A stretch of 64,000 nt of DNA, from NCBI GenBank assembly GCA_020638655.1, contig JACKIC010000005.1:310001-374000 (forward strand), written 5' to 3'. Below, piece after piece: positions 54,725-64,000 of this stretch. The notes under the pieces were generated by a model. It made no database searches and was not told where the DNA came from. It saw only the letters and a program-made list of their open reading frames with translations. The stretch is from Planctomycetota bacterium (GTDB taxonomy: Bacteria > Planctomycetota > UBA1135 > UBA2386). Numbering within the stretch: position 1 is the stretch's first letter; the number at the start of each line of letters is the position of its first letter. The position numbers and the translations under genes are program-made.

Positions 54725-56178
54725 TCCAGACGATCTCGACGACCGTGCGCACGGAACGTGCTGCCCTGGTGACGGCGATGCTGGCTGCGATCCTCGTCGG
54801 CGCCGCGTGCCTGCTCGTCGCGCCGCGATGCTACGTCGACGACGCCGGCTTCTTCTTCGAATACGCGGCCAACGCCGCGGCGGGCCACGGCTTCACCTTC
54901 GAACCCACGCGACCGCCGACCTTCGGCGTCAGCGCGCCGCTGTGGTGCGGCGCGCTGACGCTGCCGGCGATCGCAGGCATCACCCCGGACGTGTCGGCGC
55001 GCTGGCTGGGACTCACGTTCACCGCGCTCGCGGTGTTCGTGCTCGTCCGCGCGATCGCCAGGCACATCGGCCTCGTCGAGGCGGTGGCTGTGTCGCTCTG
55101 CCTCGCGGCCGACTCACGCTTCACCGTCTGGGCGATGAGCGGCATGGAGCCCCCCCTCGGCTACATGATCACCGCGCTCGCGTTCGCTTCGCTGCTGTCG
55201 GCACGATGCAGCCCGCGCCGGCTGGGGACGCTCGCGGCGTCGTGCGCGATCCACAAGCTCGACATGTCCGGCTTCGCGCTCGCGCTGATCTGGGCCGCAC
55301 GCGCCGAGGGCTCCGGCAGGGTGAGGTCCCGGCTGCGGGCCGCCGCGATCGCGGCGGTCATCCTCGCGGTGTTCTTCGGCGCCGCGTGGATCTACTACGG
55401 CGACCCGCTGCCGCTGAGCGTGGTGCGCAAGTTCGGCCGCGGCCATGGCGAGATCTCGCCGAGGTGGTTCACCAAGGAGGCGTTCGAACGGGGCTCTGGC
55501 ATCCTGCTGCTCGCGGCGGCGACAGTGGGCACGCTGCGCGCGTTGCGAACGCGGAACGTCGCGCTCGCGGCCGCCCTGGTACAGCTCGGCAGCCACGCGA
55601 TCGCGTACTCGCTGCGTCCTCCTGCCGAGCGGTTCGGGTGGTACCTGGCGCAGGCGCAGCCCGCGCTGTGTCTGCTCGCAGGGCTGGGGCTCGCCTGGAT
55701 CGCGCGCGCCCTGGCGGCGGCGGCGCCGCGCGCCGGCGCGATGGCCGCGACCGCGGCCGCGGCCACCTTCTTCGCGATCGCATGGCACAAGGACGAGGCG
55801 CAGCGACACAGCCTGGAGCAATGGGCCGGCAGCGTCGAACCGCCTCGCATCGCCGCCGGCCGGTGGGTCGCAGCCAACACCCCCGCGGACGCGAGCCTGC
55901 TCACGGGGTTCGGGCTGGTTGCCTACTACGCACAGCGCACCGTGCACGACTACTCGGGACTGACCGAGACCGTGCCGCCGGGCGTCGATCTCATCGCGTG
56001 GGCCAATCCCGACGTGATCGTCTTCTGCGAATACGACAGCGCGGTGTCACCGGACGCCTACCAGCCCGTCGCGGGCTTTCGGATCGCGCAGCGGTTCTGC
56101 GACGGCTGGGATCCGGTGCGCGGCTGGTTGCCGGGCCAACCGCGCTTCTACGCCCTGGTGATGGTACGCAACGAGTGA
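54721..56178 (+). CDS. Multi-helix membrane protein, GT-C glycosyltransferase-like
   Basis: A 485-residue protein from a GTG at 54721. About nine to eleven helices are visible. After the first helix the outer loop reads YVDDAGFFFEYAANAAAGHGFTFE, and VSAPLWCG follows; acidic DD near the first outer loop and a YSSPLW-like motif are typical of lipid-sugar-using GT-C enzymes such as arabinofuranosyltransferase-like proteins. A second part has WAMSGMEPPLGYM. The last 120 residues are outer. It is coupled to the peptidase gene, but no functional link is known. The specific sugar cannot be read. Confidence 0.75.
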   Translation: MIQTISTTVRTERAALVTAMLAAILVGAACLLVAPRCYVDDAGFFFEYAANAAAGHGFTFEPTRPPTFGVSAPLWCGALTLPAIAGITPDVSARWLGLTFTALAVFVLVRAIARHIGLVEAVAVSLCLAADSRFTVWAMSGMEPPLGYMITALAFASLLSARCSPRRLGTLAASCAIHKLDMSGFALALIWAARAEGSGRVRSRLRAAAIAAVILAVFFGAAWIYYGDPLPLSVVRKFGRGHGEISPRWFTKEAFERGSGILLLAAATVGTLRALRTRNVALAAALVQLGSHAIAYSLRPPAERFGWYLAQAQPALCLLAGLGLAWIARALAAAAPRAGAMAATAAAATFFAIAWHKDEAQRHSLEQWAGSVEPPRIAAGRWVAANTPADASLLTGFGLVAYYAQRTVHDYSGLTETVPPGVDLIAWANPDVIVFCEYDSAVSPDAYQPVAGFRIAQRFCDGWDPVRGWLPGQPRFYALVMVRNE

Positions 56179-56191
56179 CCTGCTCTGCCCC

Positions 56192-57466
56192 CTACTCGGG
56201 CAGTTCGTAGCGCAGCGTCACCACCTTGCCGTCGCGCAGCACCTCGATCTCGACGGGCTCGCCGACTCGGCGGGTCAGCGCGACCCACGTGTGCAGATGC
56301 GGGAACGAGGCGAAGTCGCGCCTGCCCGCGAAGGCGACGACGACGTCGCCCTTGCGCAGCCCGGCGGCCTTGACGGCGCGGCCGCGGTGGGCGCGCTCGC
56401 CCCAGTCGACGAGGTAGTTGACCTTCATCGCGAAGTCCTCGGCGGCGATGCCGAGCTCCTTCTTGGCCGCGGCGTCGAGCGCGGGCCCGCCGAAGCCGGG
56501 CGCGGGGGACAGGTTCCACTTGTAGGGTCGCCAGGCGTAGTCGGCCGGCGGACAGCGCTTCCAGCCGTCGGCGAGCTCGAGCTCGGCTTCGACCTCAAGC
56601 TTGCCGCTGCGGAAGCGCACCGGCAGCCGGTTGGCGCCGAACGGCGCGCGGTGCAGGGCCCACTGCACGTCGCTGAGCGTGCGCGTCGACCGCTGTTCGC
56701 CGAGCGACAACAACACGTCACCGCGCACGATGCCGGCCTTGGCCGCGGGCGAATCGGGCGTCACCGCCGTCACGCGGCGCTGCTCCTCACGATCGAGCGA
56801 CACACCGATGCGCTCGGGATCGGGGAACACGTAGAGATCGTCGCGCTGCCAACGCTTCTCGAGGAACGCGTCCGCGTACTCGGCGTCGTTGACGGTATGG
56901 CAATGCACGCAGTCGAGGCGCTGCCCACCGGCGATCTTGCGCTGCAGCACCGGCAGTTCGATGGCCGGCCGCGGCGTCCGCGCGGCCGGCGGCGCGGGCG
57001 CCTTCTCGTAGGCGCGATGCTCACCGACCGTGTCGCGCAACAGGCGCGCGAGCGAGCTCATCGACAGGAACGCGCTGGCGTCGTCCGGCAGCCGACCGCC
57101 GTACCGATGGTAGATGGTGCCGTCGGCGTTCATCAGCACGACCGCGAAGGTGAGGTCGAAGTCGAACCGGATCAGGTTCAGGTCGACCTTGCTCATGTCG
57201 GTGACGCGCACGCAGACATAGTCGGCGGCCACCGCATCCAGCTCGTCGGAGCCACGGCCCAACTGGCCGTAGAAGTCGTTGCAGTCGCGTCAACGTTCGC
57301 AGCGAAACGTCACGAACAGCGGCGCGTGCCGCTCGGCCGCGATCGACCTCGCGGCCGCGAAGTCCGTGTGCCACTCGGTCTGCGCGAGCGCGGGCGCCGC
57401 GAACCCTGCCAGCAGCAGGGCTCCGACGAGGGACGGAGCATGGAACGGGTGCGTGGACATGCCCAT
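56192..57466 (-). CDS. Candidate selenoprotein: periplasmic thioredoxin-like domain, c-type heme motif and two PDZ domains
   Basis: The frame runs from an ATG at 57466 (or 57460) to 56192 with one in-frame TGA at 57290-57292. Reading it as selenocysteine gives 424 residues. The signal peptide (ALLLAGFAAPALAQ) is followed by the thioredoxin-like stretch HAPLFVTFRCER-U-RDCNDF, where the TGA is the second position of a C-x-x-C/U pair, and by strands VAADYVCVRV and FAVVLMNADGTIYHRYGG. LDCVHCH near residue 170 is a heme motif or redox site. Two PDZ domains follow (VTPDSPAAKAGIVRGDVLLS; RAVKAAGLRKGDVVVAFAG). A fitting hairpin lies 17 bases after the TGA. The second half is in the same frame, so the break is a single codon. 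Otherwise a substitution or sequencing error has changed a Cys codon. Confidence 0.75.
57252..57272 (-). ncRNA. Candidate bacterial SECIS hairpin
   Basis: On the minus strand CTACGGCC pairs with GGCCGTGG (8 bp, one G-U) around the loop AGTTG. The loop begins 25 bases after the TGA at 57290 and has G as its second base. From published models, bacterial SECIS elements have a 16-37-base spacing to a small loop with a G in its first two bases. It lies inside the coding sequence, as expected. Confidence 0.5.
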
Positions 57467-57516
57467 CCAGTACCCGTTCGCGCCGCGCCGCGCACCCCGG
57501 AACGGGTCGCGCCGCC

Positions 57517-59796
57517 TCACTTGCCGCCGAGCAACATCTCGGCGGCGTTGGTGACCGTGGCGCCGAGCGCGTTGGCCGCGGGATCGAAGACCAGCGCCTG
57601 CGCATACATCGACATGCCCAGGAAGCTCGCGCCGCCGGGGAACTGCAGCGTCCAGGGCGCGGACCCGTTCGAGCCGCCGACCACGAACACCGCGTCGGGC
57701 GAGACCCGCAGCGAGCACCCCGGCATGCCCTGGGGACCGAGGTCCAGCGGCAGCGGGTTGCCCGACGCGCTCACGCGCGACAGTCCGAGGAACGGCAGCG
57801 CAAAGCTGCCCGCGGGCACGCCGTTGACCTGCAGGTGGCACGCGCTGCCGAGCCACGGCAGGCTGCCGCCGACCTGGACCAACGCCGGCGTCGCCAGCGA
57901 TCCCGCGCAGGCGGTGCCGAAGGTCGACCACACGGCCGGCGTGCTCGGTCCGTAGACCCACGTGTCGGACACGTAGCTGTTCCAGCCCGTGGCCCCGCCG
58001 AACAGCAGCACGCGCCTGCTGCCCGCGTCGTAGACCACGGCGTGCTCGGAGCGCCCCGCGGGCCCCGCCGCGGCGAGGCGCTGTTGCCAACTCGTGCCGT
58101 CGTACTCCCAGACGTCCGCCAACGCGCCGCCCGATCCCCAGCCCCCGACGAGCACGCAGCGCTCGCGGGCGCGGTCGTAGACGAGCGTGGTGTCGTAGCG
58201 TCCGGGCGGCGCGGTCGCGGTCGTGCGCTGCGTCCAGTTGATGCCGTCCCACTCCCACGTCTCACCGTGGTAGCCGGCGGCGTCCAGCCCGCCGAACAGC
58301 ACCGTGACGCGGCGTGCCTCGTCGTAGCACATGCCGACGCCGAAGCGCGGCGAGGGCCGAACCGCCGGTTGCGCCTGCACCCAGGTCGCGCCGTCCCATT
58401 CCCACGTGGCGTTCGACAGACCCGGTGCCGTGTGCCCGCCGAACAGCACCGTGACGCCGCGATCGCGGTCGTAGGCCATCGCGTGCGCGTAGCGGCGGCC
58501 GGGGTTGGGGGTCGCGGCCATCTGCGTCCAGGTCGTGCCGTTCCACTCCCAGGTGTCGTCCCACCATTGGCCGATGCTGCTGTTGCCGCCGTAGAGCACC
58601 ACGCGACCGCGGTGACTGTCGTAGGCCAGGCCACCCCACCACCGCGTCGGCGGACTGGTCGCGGGCTGCAGCTGCGCCCACGCCGAGCCGTTCCACTGCC
58701 ACGTGTCCCCCAACACGGTGCCGCCGTCGTCGCCGCCGAACAACACGGTGCGGTTGCGCGCCTCGTCGAACACGACCTGCGCGTGGCCGCGCGCCGACGG
58801 CGCCGTCGCGCCGGTCGCAGGTGACCAGCTGGCGCCGTCGTAGGCCCAGGTGTCGGCGAGCAGCTGGAACCCCGCGCTGCCGCCGAACACGATCGCCTGC
58901 TGGCGCACCAGGTCGTAGGCCATCGCGTGGTCGTAGCGGCCGGGCGGGCCCGAGATCGCCAGCTGCGTCCAATCGGTGCCGGTCCACTGCCAGGCGTCGG
59001 CGAGCCCGATCCAGCCGCCCGCCGCGCCGCCGAACAACAGGACGTTGCCGCGCGCGAAGTCGGTGGTCATGCAGGCCCAGGTGCGTCCCGCCGGCCCGTT
59101 CGGCGTCGAATACTGCTGCCAGCTGGTGCCGTCCCAGCTCCACGTGTCGCCGAGCCCCTGTCCGCCGAACAGCAACGTGGTGTTGGTGATCGGGTCGAAC
59201 GCCATCGTGGTCTGCCGGCGCGCGGGCGGATGGACCAACGCCGTCACCGCGTGCCACTGCGCGCCGTCCCACTCCCAGGTGTCGTCGAGCGGCACGCCGG
59301 CGCCGTCGCCGCCGAACACGACCACGCGACCCCGCCCGAGGTCGAGCGCCATGCCGTGGGTCGAGCGGCCGGGCGGCGCGAGCGGCGTGACGATCTGCGT
59401 CCAGGCGCTGCCGTCCCACTCCCACAGGTCGTCGAGGGACGTGCCGTAGATGTCCTCGCCGCCGAACAGCAGCACCTTGCCGCGCACGAGGTCGAACGCC
59501 ATCGCGTGCCCTTCGCGCACCGACGGCGCCTGGGCCGACGAACGCTGCTGCCAGCGCACGCCGTCCCACTCCCAGGTGTCGTTGGTCGCCCACCCGGTCG
59601 AATCGCGACCGCCGAACAGCACGACGCGCTGCCGCGTCAGGTCGAAGGTCATCGCCGCGGACTGCCGCGCCGGCGGGCTCGGCGACTGGGCCGGGATCCA
59701 CTCGACCTGGGCGCGCAGTTCCGTCGCCGCGCCGGGCGCGAACGACAGCAGCATGAGGAGGGCGGGCGGGACGGAGCAGGTTCGGATCGGGCGCAT
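57517..59796 (-). CDS. Secreted Kelch-repeat protein with C-terminal Gly-Cys module
   Basis: A 759-residue protein with a signal peptide (about residues 1-29, ending ELRAQ). About twelve to thirteen Kelch-type units of 48-55 residues follow, each with the pattern AMAFDL.RG.VVLFGG....G...DTWEWDG..W.Q, which make one or two beta-propellers. The last 125 residues begin FGTACAGSLATPALVQVGG and contain GMPGCSLRVSPDAV, the shared C-terminal module. Such repeated blades may bind surface glycans or proteins; the partner cannot be read. The ATG at 59796 gives the signal peptide. Confidence 0.88.
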   Translation of the reverse strand: MRPIRTCSVPPALLMLLSFAPGAATELRAQVEWIPAQSPSPPARQSAAMTFDLTRQRVVLFGGRDSTGWATNDTWEWDGVRWQQRSSAQAPSVREGHAMAFDLVRGKVLLFGGEDIYGTSLDDLWEWDGSAWTQIVTPLAPPGRSTHGMALDLGRGRVVVFGGDGAGVPLDDTWEWDGAQWHAVTALVHPPARRQTTMAFDPITNTTLLFGGQGLGDTWSWDGTSWQQYSTPNGPAGRTWACMTTDFARGNVLLFGGAAGGWIGLADAWQWTGTDWTQLAISGPPGRYDHAMAYDLVRQQAIVFGGSAGFQLLADTWAYDGASWSPATGATAPSARGHAQVVFDEARNRTVLFGGDDGGTVLGDTWQWNGSAWAQLQPATSPPTRWWGGLAYDSHRGRVVLYGGNSSIGQWWDDTWEWNGTTWTQMAATPNPGRRYAHAMAYDRDRGVTVLFGGHTAPGLSNATWEWDGATWVQAQPAVRPSPRFGVGMCYDEARRVTVLFGGLDAAGYHGETWEWDGINWTQRTTATAPPGRYDTTLVYDRARERCVLVGGWGSGGALADVWEYDGTSWQQRLAAAGPAGRSEHAVVYDAGSRRVLLFGGATGWNSYVSDTWVYGPSTPAVWSTFGTACAGSLATPALVQVGGSLPWLGSACHLQVNGVPAGSFALPFLGLSRVSASGNPLPLDLGPQGMPGCSLRVSPDAVFVVGGSNGSAPWTLQFPGGASFLGMSMYAQALVFDPAANALGATVTNAAEMLLGGK

Positions 59797-59908
59797 GGTG
59801 CGCCGTCCGACACAACAAGCGGTCCGCGACGCGAACCGACGTCTCGTGTCCGCATCCCCTACGCCTGGGGCCACAGCGCGTCCGGACTGCGGACGGTCAG
59901 GCGGCCCC

Positions 59909-60541
59909 TCAGCCGATCACGAACACCTCGAGCCAGGCCCAGATCCTCGCCACCACCTCGCGGCCGCGGTTGCGCAGCATCATCGCGGCGCCGTAGGTGA
60001 CGCCGGGGGGCGCGGCGACGCCCGTGACCTCCAGCCCGTGCTGGCGGCCGAGGAAGACCGCCCGATCGACGTGGAACGGATTGGTCACGACCACCGCCGA
60101 GCGCGCGCCGAACACGTCCTTGCAGCGGTGCATGGTGTCGATCGTGCGCAGCCCCTCGCCGTCGTCGACGATCGCCGCCGCCGGCACCCCGCGCGCCTGC
60201 AGCCACCGGCGCATCGCCGCCACCTCGTCGACGGCGATGCCGCCGCCGCCGCGACCGCTGACCAGGATGCGCGGCGCGACGCCGCGGGCGAACAGCTCCC
60301 GGGCCGTCTCCAGCCGGTCCTGCAACACATGGAACGGCTTGCCGTCGGCGTGGATGCGCGCGCCGGGCACCACCAGGAAATCGGCCTGCGGCGCGTCTTG
60401 CGCGGCGACGACGTGGGCCGCCGCCGACCACCGCACGTGCTCGTGCATCGCCGCTGCCACCGCACCAGCGAACACCAGGGCGGCCACCAGCCGCCGGCGC
60501 CAGCGGCGCGGCTTCACCTTGTCGCCACCGTCATTCTTCAT
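59909..60541 (-). CDS. DUF218 (SanA/YdcF-like) protein
   Basis: A 210-residue protein with an N-terminal membrane helix (RRLVAALVFAGAVAAAMHEHV). The DUF218 pattern is clear: DFLVVPGARIHADGKP near residue 55, LETARELFARGVAPRILVSGRGG, DDGEGLRTIDTMHRCKDVF and AVVVTNPFHVDRAVFLGRQHGLEV. Members such as SanA are tied to envelope integrity, others to sugar-phosphate chemistry; the reaction is unproved. It lies between the Kelch gene and bipA, divergent from the latter. A clear Shine-Dalgarno site is not seen. Confidence 0.88.
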   Translation of the reverse strand: MKNDGGDKVKPRRWRRRLVAALVFAGAVAAAMHEHVRWSAAAHVVAAQDAPQADFLVVPGARIHADGKPFHVLQDRLETARELFARGVAPRILVSGRGGGGIAVDEVAAMRRWLQARGVPAAAIVDDGEGLRTIDTMHRCKDVFGARSAVVVTNPFHVDRAVFLGRQHGLEVTGVAAPPGVTYGAAMMLRNRGREVVARIWAWLEVFVIG

Positions 60542-60662
60542 GCAAATGCGCCGCCGGACCCGGGGCCGAGTTGACCACCGGCGGTTCTTGGCGACAATCC
60601 TCGCCCCAAATCGCAGGGTGGTCCGCGCACCCTCCCGGTCGAGCACCACCTGCACCCCGCCC

Positions 60663-62498
<1,836 letters not shown>

Positions 62499-62861
62499 TC
62501 GCGGGCGGGCGGTGCTCGCCCGCCGCGGCTGGGCTCCGTCGCCCGTTCGGCTGCAACAAGCCCGTATCACGGCACTTGCGCCCGGCCACCAAGGCGGGGC
62601 GCCGGTCGTGCGCGCGCCCCCTCACGCCGCGGGCCACCAGGACTCCCAAGTCACTTGCGAGAAGTGACTTGCCGCCGCCGAACCACCGCCGGTCAACAGC
62701 CTCGGAGCGGCGGGGCGGGACCGCCGACCTGGACCTGACCCAGCGAGTGGCGAGGACTGACGTGAAGGTCCGCGGCCGCCCTTGCTAGCGTGGCGCGCCG
62801 CCGATCGGCACCTCGCCCGTCGGCGACAACCGTCCCGCCCCACCACCTGAGTAGAGGCACC
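62499..62861. other. Spacer of 363 bases with one inverted repeat
   Basis: No gene is seen. AAGTCACTT (62648-62656) and AAGTGACTT (62662-62670) form a 9-bp stem, 10 with the flanking C and G, around GCGAG. It may end typA transcription or bind a regulator of the next gene. A GAGTAGAGGC stretch precedes the ATG at 62862 and holds a weak ribosome site. Confidence 0.45.
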
Positions 62862-63938
62862 ATGCAACGCTTCGTTTCCGCGATCGGCCTGTGCGCGCTC
62901 GCGACCACCGCGACCGCCCAGCTCTCCCTCGTCATCCCCGCCGGCTACGACACGGTCCTCGAGGACTCGGCCAACGCCTTCCCCTACGGCTCGTCCGTCA
63001 CCGCGTGGCCCGGCCTGCGCATCCAGCACGTCTACGACAGCAGCCACTTCACCAGCCAGAACGTCAACGCTCCGGTGGTGATCACGGGCCTGCGCTGGCG
63101 CGCGGCAGACACCGCCGGGAGCTGGGCCGGCGGCACCTATTCGCCGGCGACCGTCAGCCTGTCGACCGCGGCCGTGGACTACCTCGCGACGACCACCAAC
63201 TACGCCACCAACCACGGCGCCGACCTCACGCAGGTGTTCAGCGGCACCGTCACGGTGCAGCCCGGCGTCGGCAACGGCACCGGCGTCATCGGCCCCTGGC
63301 ACGTCGACGTGCAGTTCACGACGCCGTTCCTGTACGACCCGGCCGCAGGCGACCTCTGCATCGACTGCGACGTCGCGCTGCCGGGTATGGGCAGCTTCAC
63401 CTCGCTCGCGAGCTGCAGCACCGCGGCGCCGCTGCCGACGCTGGCGCGCCGCGTCTACGCCAGCTCGCAGTACCCGAACGCCAACGGCGTCGACTCGAAC
63501 ATCCTGGTCTGTGAGGTCCAGTACGCGCCTGGCGCCGGCTACGCCTACTCGACGCCCTACGGCACCGGCTGCTACCAGCCCGCGATCACCCATGCCGGCA
63601 GCGCCCGCCCCGTGATCGGCACGTCGATCTCGCTCGACACCAACAACCTGCCGGTCAGCGCGCTCGTCGGCGTGACCCTGTTCGGCCTGGTGGAATTCAA
63701 CCCGGGCATCGACCTGACCCCGCTCGGCATGCCGGGCTGCAATCAGTACCTCTCGATCGATGCGTCGCAGGTGTGGGTGCCGGTGAACGGTTCCGGCAGC
63801 ACCAACTTCCCGATCCCGAGCGACCCGGCCTTCGCCGGCGTCGAGATCAAGACTCAGGGTGCGACGCTCGCCCCTGGGGTCAACGCTCTCGGCGCGCTGT
63901 CGACGAACGGCGTCAAGCACGTCCTCGACATCAACTGA
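62862..63938 (+). CDS. Secreted protein with C-terminal Gly-Cys module
   Basis: A 358-residue protein with a signal peptide (MQRFVSAIGLCALATTATAQ). The N-terminal 220 residues are strand-rich, Ser/Thr/Gly-rich (YDTVLEDSANAFPYGSSV, TGLRWRAADTAGSWAGG, FLYDPAAGDLCIDCDVALPG) and have no known family by eye; they are a type often found in secreted planctomycete proteins. The last 125 residues begin YGTGCYQPAITHAGSARP and contain GMPGCNQYLSIDAS, the shared module. Surface attachment is inferred. Confidence 0.82.
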   Translation: MQRFVSAIGLCALATTATAQLSLVIPAGYDTVLEDSANAFPYGSSVTAWPGLRIQHVYDSSHFTSQNVNAPVVITGLRWRAADTAGSWAGGTYSPATVSLSTAAVDYLATTTNYATNHGADLTQVFSGTVTVQPGVGNGTGVIGPWHVDVQFTTPFLYDPAAGDLCIDCDVALPGMGSFTSLASCSTAAPLPTLARRVYASSQYPNANGVDSNILVCEVQYAPGAGYAYSTPYGTGCYQPAITHAGSARPVIGTSISLDTNNLPVSALVGVTLFGLVEFNPGIDLTPLGMPGCNQYLSIDASQVWVPVNGSGSTNFPIPSDPAFAGVEIKTQGATLAPGVNALGALSTNGVKHVLDIN

Positions 63939-63958
63939 TTCGAGATCGCCGATGCAGC

Positions 63959-63989
63959 CGGGCCGTGCCGCACCTCGCTGCGCGGCCCG
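63959..63989 (+). terminator. Stem-loop after the last gene
   Basis: CGGGCCG (63959-63965) pairs with CGGCCCG (63983-63989); inside it CGCA and TGCG can pair around CCTCGC. Outer bases CGAGAT (63941-63946) and ATCTCG (63990-63995) can lengthen it with a bulge. It starts 20 bases after the stop. Confidence 0.45.
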
Positions 63990-64000
63990 ATCTCGCGTCG

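Noticed and set aside
56192..57262. Independent gene starting at the ATG-like position near 57262, after the TGA
   Set aside because: It would lack a signal peptide and start inside the thioredoxin fold, and the upstream part in the same frame supplies exactly the missing pieces.

Overview
The window is GC-rich DNA (roughly 70 percent by eye), most likely from the Planctomycetota. Supporting signs are a paired DUF1549/DUF1553 cytochrome protein and DUF1501 protein, a second DUF1501 protein, a one-cysteine sulfatase lipoprotein, several ECF sigma factors tied to membrane or kinase partners, and many secreted proteins that share an unrecognised C-terminal module with two Gly-Cys sites. No rRNA, tRNA or CRISPR array was seen. 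The genus cannot be named from the sequence.

Layout. 1-4580 holds an RNA-repair locus: rtcA and rtcB with an extra 157-residue gene on the minus strand, and a divergent sigma-54 activator gene rtcR. A good sigma-54 site and a dyad lie between them. 4702-12428 encodes envelope or secreted proteins: a HEAT-repeat protein whose frame is broken, a lipoprotein with a barrel-like end, two secreted proteins, and a ferritin-like protein with membrane helices. 12434-25295 holds a secreted esterase-like hydrolase, the DUF1549/1553-DUF1501 pair, an SGNH-like membrane protein, a secreted glycoside hydrolase, a DEAD-type helicase, a Tat-type metallophosphoesterase and a GIY-YIG protein.

25347-33284 is a block of three ECF sigma units. 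The two outer ones are single proteins in which a sigma factor is fused through one membrane helix to long extracytoplasmic beta-sandwich repeats. The middle one is a sigma gene overlapping a gene for a membrane-anchored leucine-rich-repeat protein. 33392-38028 has a LamG-like secreted protein, a secreted helical protein and a polyglycine-hydrolase-like protein. 38115-42843 is a probable operon: membrane Ser/Thr kinase with TPRs, secreted protein, ECF sigma factor.

42914-45566 is a lone DUF1501 gene with a complete IS element (24-bp inverted ends, 9-bp target duplication) inserted exactly after its stop codon. 45780-50101 is a small polysaccharide cluster (polymerase-like protein, glycosyltransferase, flippase). 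50507-56178 has a squalene-cyclase-like repeat protein, a small membrane protein, a sulfatase, a prolyl-aminopeptidase-like hydrolase and a GT-C-like membrane protein, with a perfect 31-bp-stem hairpin between the divergent sulfatase and peptidase genes. 56192-57466 is a periplasmic thioredoxin-like/PDZ protein interrupted by one in-frame TGA at the second position of a CxxC-type motif, followed by a hairpin that fits a bacterial SECIS; it is a candidate selenoprotein. 57517-63938 holds a Kelch-repeat secreted protein, a DUF218 protein, the GTPase BipA/TypA and a last secreted protein with the shared C-terminal module.

The strongest leads are the candidate selenoprotein, the sigma-receptor fusion proteins, the six-member C-terminal module, the conserved motif in divergent promoter regions, and the extra gene in the Rtc operon.
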